The notes under the pieces were generated by a model. That model did not search any database, was not told where the DNA came from, and saw nothing but the letters and a program-made list of their open reading frames with translations. From positions 2,790,001-2,854,000 of the forward strand of contig NZ_CP016477.1 in assembly GCF_001693275.1 (NCBI RefSeq): a DNA stretch of 64,000 bases, in the 5' to 3' direction. Every line of letters starts with the position of its first letter. The first letter of the stretch is position 1. Source of the DNA: Picosynechococcus sp. PCC 7117. Lineage in GTDB: Bacteria > Cyanobacteriota > Cyanobacteriia > Cyanobacteriales > MRBY01. A program made the position numbers and the translations under genes. Below, piece after piece: positions 8,642 to 16,200 of this stretch.

Positions 8642-9841
8642 CTAGTCTTTAGGCAGTTCGTACTGGGCGACGATTTTTTTCGCAAACTCTGGCACATGGG
8701 CATCTAGCTTGCCTGGGTAATTGCGGCGGGTATAGAGATAGTTCCGCGTAAAGTGAGAATCAATGGAAAATTTTGCGTACTCTAAACCCTTCGGGCCAAT
8801 TTTTTCGATCACGACTCCCATCAGTTTCGCGGCCCACATTGGTAGAGTAACGCCTTTGTCATAGGCAGGAATACTATTTTGCACAGCGGCGCGGCGATCG
8901 CCTTTAGAACTAACCGGCTGCGTTTCAATTTGATCGGCGACGAGATCAAACATTTCCTGGCCTGTTTCGTTGCGCACCACCATCCACTGCCAACCAAATG
9001 GTGCGCCCATGTAACCCACCACGAGATCCGCTAAACCGTTGGTATAGTCGAAGCAACTCATACAAGACGGTGCAAACACATCCTTCAGTTGATTGGTTTT
9101 TAAGCCAAAGAAGGGGACTGTTTCCGTCGAACCATCCTCATGCTTAAAATGCACCTTAAAATCCTGCATGAACTCGTAGTAAACCACCGTTTCCGGGGAG
9201 CGACTGGTGGTATCGAGGAATTTTTGCAAACCCGCGCGAGTAACATTATCCACACAGGGCAAGCCCAAAACATAAAGTTTTTCGAGGCCCAATTTATCCT
9301 GTACTGCCCGCAAAGCTTGGATCTGGCAACCCACACCGATCACCAATAGTTTCTTAAATTCCCCCTGTTCAATCTGCTCTAGGATCGTCAAGTTAGGCGA
9401 CAGGGTCGGTTTGTTGACACGGGCGGCGAGGATTTCCTCTGGGGTAGTGGCGATGATCGGCATCGGCTGAAAGCGATCATCAGGGGAACTCTGCACACAG
9501 ACCACACCTTCTACCAGTTTTTCTTCGAGCATTTTGCAGGCGAGGGAACTAACAATCCCCGTCCATTGCGCCCCTTCGATGGGTTCCGTTTTCCGGGCGG
9601 CGACCATTTTTTGATGCACGCCAAAATACATTTCCTGCTCTTGGTCTAGATCCCGCTTGCGGCCATGGACTTTGGTTTCGAGCTTGTCAAACTGCTGGTT
9701 CAGAAAAGCACAGGCTTCTTTGACATAGTGGATAAAATGGGTGTCACAGAGACCACAGTCACTACACAGGGCCTTGGCCGGACGGACACTTCCCCGGGGT
9801 AAACCTTTCGCTTTCTTGTGGGCAGGAATTTGGGCAGTCAT
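8642..9841 (-). CDS. bciB: Divinyl (proto)chlorophyllide 8-vinyl reductase, BciB type
   Basis: A 399-residue iron-sulfur flavoprotein of the FrhB/FdhB family; in cyanobacteria this type (Slr1923 in Synechocystis) reduces the 8-vinyl group of divinyl chlorophyllide using ferredoxin. Cysteines for clusters are seen near the N-terminus (C26, C29, C32 in CSDCGLC) and in FAPSCMSCFDY. The FrhB C-terminal domain shows VIGVGCQIQALRAV and GLPCVDN. ATG at 9841 gives MTAQIPAHKK and is preferred to the codon three residues upstream. Assignment rests on family resemblance over the full length. Confidence 0.9.
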   Translation of the reverse strand: MTAQIPAHKKAKGLPRGSVRPAKALCSDCGLCDTHFIHYVKEACAFLNQQFDKLETKVHGRKRDLDQEQEMYFGVHQKMVAARKTEPIEGAQWTGIVSSLACKMLEEKLVEGVVCVQSSPDDRFQPMPIIATTPEEILAARVNKPTLSPNLTILEQIEQGEFKKLLVIGVGCQIQALRAVQDKLGLEKLYVLGLPCVDNVTRAGLQKFLDTTSRSPETVVYYEFMQDFKVHFKHEDGSTETVPFFGLKTNQLKDVFAPSCMSCFDYTNGLADLVVGYMGAPFGWQWMVVRNETGQEMFDLVADQIETQPVSSKGDRRAAVQNSIPAYDKGVTLPMWAAKLMGVVIEKIGPKGLEYAKFSIDSHFTRNYLYTRRNYPGKLDAHVPEFAKKIVAQYELPKD

Positions 9842-9945
9842 GGGCAGCAAAGTCGATCAAAGAACAGTATTTGTCAGCGTAATGGAAAGGATTACCGGAA
9901 AGGGAGCTTTTGTGACGAACTGTAACGCGATCGCCGTCAGGATGA

Positions 9946-10086
9946 TTGAAGACCGAAAATCAAGCAGATATCAATCGGCAGTTCAAACACCGTATCCAGG
10001 TTGCACAGGGGAAACAAGCCAAACGAGAAATTTATTAATTTTGCCAAATCCACCAGATTGACCTCGAACCAGAGGCGATCGCCTAA
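9946..10086 (+). pseudogene. Possible relic reading frame interrupted by a stop
   Basis: One frame reads about 30 codons of protein-like composition (KTENQADINRQFKHR), hits TAA at 10036, and continues in the same frame as CQIHQIDLEPEAIA to a TAA at 10084. The last segment includes a HIP1 site in the usual EAIA reading. The upstream codon is also a stop, so at most a 3' fragment of an old gene is left. The final stop overlaps the IS1 target duplication. No family recognised; chance cannot be excluded. Confidence 0.22.
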
Positions 10087-10089
10087 GTT
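10082..10089. repeat. IS1 target-site duplication (left copy; right copy 10870-10877)
   Basis: CCTAAGTT occurs directly outside both ends of the IS1 element. Joining the flanks with one copy restores an uninterrupted sequence running from a HIP1 site into TTTATCAACAAAG, the pre-insertion state. Confidence 0.95.
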
Positions 10090-10096
10090 GGTAGTA

Positions 10097-10588
10097 CTAA
10101 AGGGGTAATGAGGAATTGTAGTGATGGATGAAATTCCACAATAGTCCAATGTGATTAAATACACACTTGGAGAAGGCTAGACTGCGTCTCACAAACCGTG
10201 ACATCCTTTGCCTCACAGTACAATTAAAGCGCTCAATATAACTGGTTTTACCACTCTGTTTGCTAACCACCCGATGACGCTTTGAAGGGAATACGCCACG
10301 GTAGGCTTCCCACTCATCCGTGTAGAAGACTCCACATTGCCGATATACCCCAGGCAATGACGCCCACAGTGCTTTTGCACTCTCTCGACCACGGCAACCA
10401 ACGTGCAGACCAATAATTTCCCGGGTTTGAACGTCAAGGGCCAGCCAGACCCACTGTTTATTGCCTTTGTGGTCAACAAAAGACCAGAGTTCGTCACACT
10501 GCACCTTTAAAGACCCCTTTTTTTGGGGACAACCTTGGCCCTTCTTGGTACTTGTGCTGCTTTCATATTGACGTAATTTTGCAGCCAT
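10097..10588 (-). CDS. insB: IS1-family InsB catalytic part (made by -1 frameshift)
   Basis: The frame carries the DDE catalytic core of IS1 transposase: D in QCDELWSF, D in FYTDEWEAYRG and E in SYIERFNCTVRQR. It overlaps the upstream frame and has no convincing start of its own; the codon at 10588 lies inside the first frame's coding stretch. Reading CCC AAA AAA AGG in the first frame against CAA AAA AAG GGG in the second shows a shift of -1 at the A7 tract near 10515-10522. The active enzyme is therefore probably one fusion covering 10806 down to 10097. Confidence 0.92.
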   Translation of the reverse strand: MAAKLRQYESSTSTKKGQGCPQKKGSLKVQCDELWSFVDHKGNKQWVWLALDVQTREIIGLHVGCRGRESAKALWASLPGVYRQCGVFYTDEWEAYRGVFPSKRHRVVSKQSGKTSYIERFNCTVRQRMSRFVRRSLAFSKCVFNHIGLLWNFIHHYNSSLPL

Positions 10589-10806
10589 TGTTCAGAAACT
10601 TGAACAGCTCTGGCGATGCCGGCCATCGAAATACGTTCGAAAAGCAGACGGTCAATCAGAGCGCGGGTTTCAGCATCAATGAGTTTATTGGTGGGATGTT
10701 CCACGAATTGACGACCGCATTGCTTGCAGAGAAAGCGCTGTTTACCGTTGTGGATGTGCCCATTTTTGACTGTATGTTGGGATTGACAGCTGGGACATTG
10801 AGGCAT
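10507..10806 (-). CDS. insA: IS1-family InsA (zinc-finger/HTH DNA-binding part)
   Basis: A 99-residue protein starting MPQCPSCQSQ, with a zinc-ribbon of paired cysteines (CPSC and CKQCG) followed by a helix-turn-helix (about residues 45-85). In IS1 this product alone binds the inverted repeats and represses transposition, and it forms the N-terminal part of the fused transposase. The frame ends shortly after the A7 run (VVPKKRGL), where a -1 shift continues into the catalytic part. Length and layout match the family. Confidence 0.93.
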   Translation of the reverse strand: MPQCPSCQSQHTVKNGHIHNGKQRFLCKQCGRQFVEHPTNKLIDAETRALIDRLLFERISMAGIARAVQVSEQWLQNYVNMKAAQVPRRAKVVPKKRGL

Positions 10807-10902
10807 GGGTCGGAGTCAATGACTTCCGTTCTACCTTAACAAAACCGTCATTACCCTTTTAGTACCACCCCTAAGTTTTTATCAACAAAGAGTCGTTTCT
10901 AC

Positions 10903-11163
10903 TTATTCATAAACATTTTGGCGATGACCAACACGAATAATTTCAATGATTAATGCATTTTTTAAGACAGAATAAATAATGCGGTAATTGCCTTTGCGAA
11001 TGCGATAAGTTGAGGACATCCCAGCCATTTTTTTACAACCATTAGGATAGGGATCAGCCGCTAAAGATTCAACAGCTTTAATAATTTCTGGAATAATCTG
11101 AGGTTGAATTTTTTGAAGTTCTTTTTTTGCTGAAGCTTTCCAGCTAATTTGGTAGGAGTCCAT
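10903..11163 (-). CDS. RelE/ParE-family toxin
   Basis: An 86-residue protein with the RelE fold pattern: YQISWKASAKKELQKI at the N-terminus, LAADPYPNGCKKMAG in the middle, then the core YRIRKGNYRIIYSV and the closing IIRVGHRQNVYE. RelE toxins cleave mRNA on the ribosome, while ParE relatives poison gyrase; the basic and tyrosine residues here suit the RelE side. The start codon lies 20 bases inside the upstream antitoxin gene, the usual coupled antitoxin-first order. Confidence 0.9.
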   Translation of the reverse strand: MDSYQISWKASAKKELQKIQPQIIPEIIKAVESLAADPYPNGCKKMAGMSSTYRIRKGNYRIIYSVLKNALIIEIIRVGHRQNVYE

Positions 11164-11359
11164 CAGCTTTTAATTCTTCGATAAATACTTGATGTTCTGT
11201 TGTTTCTTCTTGTTGCCGCTGAATGACGATGGCAAGGTCTTCAAGCTCTTCAAGTAGCGCTTCAAATTCTCGGATGGGTAAAATGACTTCTGTTTGTTTC
11301 CCGCTTGAATCTGTGACATATTTCGGATGCAAATCTGCAATATTCATAATCATAATCAT
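11144..11359 (-). CDS. Antitoxin of RelE-type module (Phd/RelB-like)
   Basis: A 71-residue acidic protein located directly before and overlapping the toxin gene. It has a short N-terminal strand region with VTDSSGKQTEVILPIREFEALLEEL, which fits the cyanobacterial antitoxins paired with RelE toxins, and a C-terminal acidic helix for toxin binding. The first codons read M-I-M-I-M-N, so translation may begin at 11359, 11353 or 11347; MNIADLHPKY is the likely core start. It probably represses its own promoter together with the toxin. Confidence 0.85.
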   Translation of the reverse strand: MIMIMNIADLHPKYVTDSSGKQTEVILPIREFEALLEELEDLAIVIQRQQEETTEHQVFIEELKADGLLPN

Positions 11360-11395
11360 TACAGGTGTTGGAAACGGATATTCAGCATCGTAACA

Positions 11396-12307
11396 TCAAA
11401 TCCACTGGGTGCCGCCCATACCCAAGGCTCGTCGGGACTGGACAAAATCCTGAGAAAAATTTAAAAGTGCCCGTTGGCCGACTGCCGTTTCAAAAACAGT
11501 AGAGAGTACAAAATCCAGCTTTTTAGTTTGACAAACATCTTGAAGACGGGACGGAAAGCCGGCGATCGCCAATTTAACAACAAAGACACCGCGCCAACCC
11601 TGGGCATAGCAATGTTCTAAAGAAGCGACCTGGGAAACGGACTCATCGAGGGCGATTTGGGTCTGAAATTCGACGTTTAGCTGCAATAAATCCGAAAAAT
11701 GCGCAGGAGCTAAAGGTTGCTCGATAAATTCTAGTTTTGCCTGGGCTTCCCCCCAATCTAACCATTGCTTCGCTTGTTCTAGGGTTAAACCACCATTGGC
11801 ATCAAGGCGCAACTGACCATCGGCGGGCAAGGTTTCCAGGATCTGCTGGCAGAGGGCGATTTCTGTTGCGGGTGTATCCAGGGCAATTTTCAGTTTAAAG
11901 GTGCGAAATCCTTGTTGTAGTAAAGTTTGTAGGTCTTGGAACAGGGTGGGCGATCGCCGGATTAACTGACAGAATTTTATAGGGTGTAGAGGGGCTAAAT
12001 TTTCGGTACTGGCAAGATTAAGTTGGGCCGTCTCAAAACCGAATTGACAGGCTGGCAGAGCATCGGGAATCGCCGCAATTTGCCCATCAGTAATGTTTCC
12101 TCCAAAGGCAGTACAAAAGGCGATCGCCTCCTTAATGGTTTCTGTTCCAAACCACGGCAAAGGTGCAATTTCCCCCTGGGTAATCTGTCCCATTTCATCC
12201 CGGAGCGACAGAATAATGCCCTCCCGCACCGTCCACAAACCATGGTGAGTTTGCAGAGGCGTTTTAAAGGGGCGGCGGTAGGGGGCAAAGCGAAATTGAT
12301 AATTCAC
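11396..12307 (-). CDS. menC: o-Succinylbenzoate synthase
   Basis: MenC dehydrates SHCHC to o-succinylbenzoate in menaquinone/phylloquinone synthesis; cyanobacteria need phylloquinone as the A1 electron carrier of photosystem I. The 303-residue enolase-superfamily barrel retains the KxK pair (K138, K140), the metal ligands D169, E196 and D221, and the opposite lysine K245 (VVKLAIAG). The start is GTG at 12307, directly abutting the TAG stop of the upstream gene at 12308, so the two are probably cotranscribed and coupled. Confidence 0.93.
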   Translation of the reverse strand: MNYQFRFAPYRRPFKTPLQTHHGLWTVREGIILSLRDEMGQITQGEIAPLPWFGTETIKEAIAFCTAFGGNITDGQIAAIPDALPACQFGFETAQLNLASTENLAPLHPIKFCQLIRRSPTLFQDLQTLLQQGFRTFKLKIALDTPATEIALCQQILETLPADGQLRLDANGGLTLEQAKQWLDWGEAQAKLEFIEQPLAPAHFSDLLQLNVEFQTQIALDESVSQVASLEHCYAQGWRGVFVVKLAIAGFPSRLQDVCQTKKLDFVLSTVFETAVGQRALLNFSQDFVQSRRALGMGGTQWI

Positions 12308-13090
12308 CTACGCGACCCGCTGCACATCAGGAAGATTTTCCAGGAAGGTCAAAGGCCGGCTCATATTTGCCGCAAACCCTAAAATGTTTTGGTCGCAGTG
12401 CTGATATTGCAACGTGCCATCGGCATCAAATAAGAATGTTGCTCCTCTTTGGGTCATATACTGGGCATCGGGCACGTAGGTAGACCAATTCCCCAGGACT
12501 TCGGCCATATTTCGCAGGCGGAGGGTCGCCAATTCTAAGGGCCGCTGAAACCCTTTTCCGCCAGCCGCCGCAAAAAATTCTCCTTGTAGGGCTGGTAAAG
12601 AAGCCGCTTTAACGACCTCATCATCGGCAAACAGTTGGGGTGCTTTTTTATCCCCTGTATAACCCCGCAAAACTTCCTTAAGGGTGCCCGGACTGCCAAT
12701 GCCAGCACACATCAACATCAGATTCACCCAAGCATTTTGCCCTGCTTTGAGTCCGGGAATTTTCCAGGTTAGACCGCGATATAGACCCAGTTCTTGATGA
12801 ATCGTTGCCTTGGGATCGATGAATAATTTCTCGGCCGGGAAACCCGTATAGTCACAAAATTTCTGACCGGAACGGCGATCGCCAATGCCCACCGCGACAC
12901 AATCTACCCAGCGACAGAGATCAGCATCTTTTTGGAGCCACCAAGCATACTCAAGACTGTCAAAATCGCCGAGTTGGGATAGGATCAGCACCATAAGGGG
13001 TCGAGTCAAACCAGACGGTACCAACGGTGTCAGTTGACCATCGCTCACCCGCTGCCGTTCTGTGTGTTGAAAAAACTGAAGATAATCCAC
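12308..13090 (-). CDS. Peroxiredoxin-like (AhpC/TSA, PRXL2-type) family protein
   Basis: A 260-residue soluble protein resembling the AhpC/TSA-related family of cyanobacteria and plants (thioredoxin fold, residues about 30-235). It includes LVLILSQLGDFDSLEYAWW, AVGIGDRRSGQKFCDYTGFP and GATFLFDADGTLQYQH. The CxxC motif of thioredoxins is absent; the cysteine in SGQKFCDYTGFP is a candidate redox residue. It heads a two-gene unit with menC, which may be simple cotranscription rather than shared function. Confidence 0.78.
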   Translation of the reverse strand: MDYLQFFQHTERQRVSDGQLTPLVPSGLTRPLMVLILSQLGDFDSLEYAWWLQKDADLCRWVDCVAVGIGDRRSGQKFCDYTGFPAEKLFIDPKATIHQELGLYRGLTWKIPGLKAGQNAWVNLMLMCAGIGSPGTLKEVLRGYTGDKKAPQLFADDEVVKAASLPALQGEFFAAAGGKGFQRPLELATLRLRNMAEVLGNWSTYVPDAQYMTQRGATFLFDADGTLQYQHCDQNILGFAANMSRPLTFLENLPDVQRVA

Positions 13091-13201
13091 GGTTATTGGG
13101 AAACATTTAGGATAGAGAACAAGGGTTGCTATGGCACCATAGCCTCACCTTCGTCAGGATAAACAGATTTCTTTTAAAAATGCTACAGTGCCTGTCGCCC
13201 T

Positions 13202-16200
13202 ATGGTTGCTACTCATTATAGTGTTGCGGTTTTATCAACGGATATCAGCGTTTACCAACGGCTGCAAACGCTTTTGGTGGGGGAACAGGCTGAAGATTTA
13301 CAACTGGTTTGGCTTGATTTGACGACGGAGTCTGCCCTGCAAAGTTTGGGCCGCCATGATCTTTATCTCAGCGATGCACCACTGCCTTATTTGATTGACC
13401 ATGCTGAAGTGCTGCAACGGTGGCCTTGGATTGGGTTAGCGGATGAGGTAGCGCTACAGGATGAAATGTTGCGCCTTGGGGTTTTGGATTGTTTTTTGTG
13501 GTCTGAACTGACGGGGCCGCTGCTGGTCCATACGCTGCGGGTTGCCCTACGGACGATGTTGGGCCATGGCCAGGGGACACTTTCGCCTGCACCTTTAGGT
13601 GATTTCCAAGGCGATCGCCTCCAAACGTTGATTCAAAATATTCCGGGCACCGTGTATCGCTGTTTAAACACGGCAGAATGGCACGGGATTTACTTCAGCG
13701 AAACCATTGAACAATTGGTGGGTTATCCTGCTGCGGACTTTCTCCCAGGGGGCGATCGCCATTATGCGAGCCTAATCCACCCCAATGACCAGGCCTTTGT
13801 GCGCCAGATTATTGAGCGTAAAATACAGGAGAAAAAACCCTTCGCCCTTGAATATCGCCTCAAACATCGCGACGGCACAGTGCGATGGGTCGATGAACGG
13901 GGACAAGGGGTCTTTGATGACCAGGGAAATTTGCTGTGGCTCGATGGGGTGATCATTGATATTTCCGAGAAAAAGGCGATCGCCCTCGAATTAAACCAAC
14001 AGGCCATCCACTACTACGAAAAAACACCAGCAATGTTGCATTCGATGGATGCAACGGGGCAAATCCTTGCGGTTAGTGATCGCTGGTTGCAGGTGCTGGG
14101 TTATGAACGGCGGCAAGTCATTGGCTGCAATGTAACTGATTTTTTGACACCAGTTTCCCGCCAGAAAGCCCAACAAATCCTCCTGCCCACCTTAACGACC
14201 CAAGGCTCCGTAGAAGATGATGCCTATCAGTTCATCAAGAAAAATGGCGACATTCTAGAAGTGGAGTTGGCGGCTGTCTGCGAACAAACAAACCATCACT
14301 CTCGGCTATTAGTCGTCTTGACGGATGTGACCGCCCGTAATCACTTAGCCCAACAGGTCAACCGTTATCAAACCCACCTCGAAGATCTCATTGAGCAACG
14401 CACCCAAGCCCTCGCCGCGAGTCAAGCCCGCCTTGCCCAAGCCCAGGCGATCGCCCAGATTGGCGTTTGGGAATGGGATGTCCAGGCAAATCAAACCTAC
14501 TGGTCTCCAGAAACATTTCAAATCTTTGGCTTTGCCCCCGGTGAAATTCAACCCAATGCGGAAACCTTTTTTGAGCGGGTGCACCCCGACGACCGCGATC
14601 GCATTCGCACCAATATTGAAAATATCTTTACCGGTCAATCCCTCCCAAGTTCTGAATATCGCATTATTACGCCCGACGGCGAAGTGCGTTACCTCAAGGA
14701 TTACCACGAGCTGACCCGGAACGAACAGGGACAACCCATTTTCCTGGGGGGGGCAGTGCAAGACATTACGGCTATGCAGCAGACCCTCAATGCCCTGGCC
14801 GCCAGTGAAGCCCATTTAGAGAAGGCCCAGGCGATCGCCCACATTGGGAGCTGGGAGCAACACCTGACAAGCGATGACCTCATTTGGTCTGACGAAGTTT
14901 ATCGCATCTTTGACCTAGAACCCCAGGCGATCGCCCCAACTTTTGACCAATTCATGGCGATGGTACACCCTGATGATCATCCCCACATTAAAAACAACAT
15001 CAAAAAATTAGAAGCAAGACAAAGCATCAAGGGCTTTGAATACCGAATCATCACTGCCCAGGGTCGTGAAAAAATTGTGATGGAATATGCAAATTCCCTC
15101 CAAGATGCCCAGGGTAACGTCTATGGCTTTGCTGGCACTATTCAAGACATTACGACGATCAAACAGACCCTCAATGCCCTGCAAAAAAGTGAAACGCGCT
15201 TCCGTGAACTGGTTGAGCATATCGACGAAGCGTTCTGGATCAATTCCCCTGACCCCACCGAAGTGATTTATGTCAGTCCGAACTACGAAAAAATTTGGGG
15301 CCTTAGCTGTCAAAGTCTCCTTGATGACGGCACATCTTGGCTAGCAGCAGTACACCCAGACCACGAAGGGCAAATCCAACAGGCGATCGCCCAGATGCAG
15401 CAGGGCCAAAACTTTGACGAAGAATACCGGATTGTCCGCCCCGATGGGGTTGTGCGTTGGATCTATGCCCGCTCTTTCAAAATCTATGACCCAAGCACTC
15501 AACAACTGTTGCGCCATGTGGGGGTCATGACCGATGTTACCGAACGCAAAGAAGCAGAACTCAAACTACAGTCCCAGGAAGCGCGCCTACGGACAATCTT
15601 CGACCAGGCCGCCCTGGGGATTGTGCAAATTGACCGCACCAATCATTTCTCCTTGGTCAATCAAGCCTTCTGTGAGATCTGTGGCTACAGTGAAGCAGAA
15701 TTACAGCAGTTCACCTGGCAAGAACTCACCCACCCTGAAGATATTTGTATCTGTCATGAGGCACGGGCAAAGCTCGACCGCCGCCAAGCGGCCAGTGCTG
15801 TTTTAGAAAAGCGTTACCGTCACCGCCTGGGACATTTTATTTGGGTGAAGGTGATTTGCTCTTATATTTACGATGACCAGGGCCAACCAGAATATCTTTT
15901 GACCATTATCGAAGACATTAGCGAATACAAACAGGCGGCGATCGCCCTGGTCGAAAGCCAGCATCGCTACCAAAAAATGGTCGATGGCATCCCCGCGATC
16001 ATCTACCAATATTCGCCCCAACGGGGTGGTTTGTTTTATTCTTCCCAGGTGGAGCAGATCCTTGGCTATGAAGTGCAACATTTGCTAGATGAACCAGAAC
16101 TCTGGCACCGGTCGATCCATCCAGAAGATGTCGTCGATGTCGATCAAGTCCTCCAAACCTTACACACCGGGAAAAACTTTGAGCTGGAATATCGGATCCG

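Larger units (their letters stand above)
10090..10869 (-). mobile_element. IS1-family insertion sequence, intact
   Basis: A 780-bp element. The left end (GGTAGTACTAAAGGGGTAAT) and right end (reverse complement GGTGGTACTAAAAGGGTAAT) are terminal inverted repeats with only two differences in 20 bases. It is bordered by a perfect 8-bp direct repeat, CCTAAGTT, at 10082-10089 and 10870-10877, the expected IS1 target duplication. Two overlapping transposase frames on the minus strand are joined by a run of seven A, the classical IS1 slippery site. Intact frames, ends and duplication point to a recent and possibly active insertion. Confidence 0.95.
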
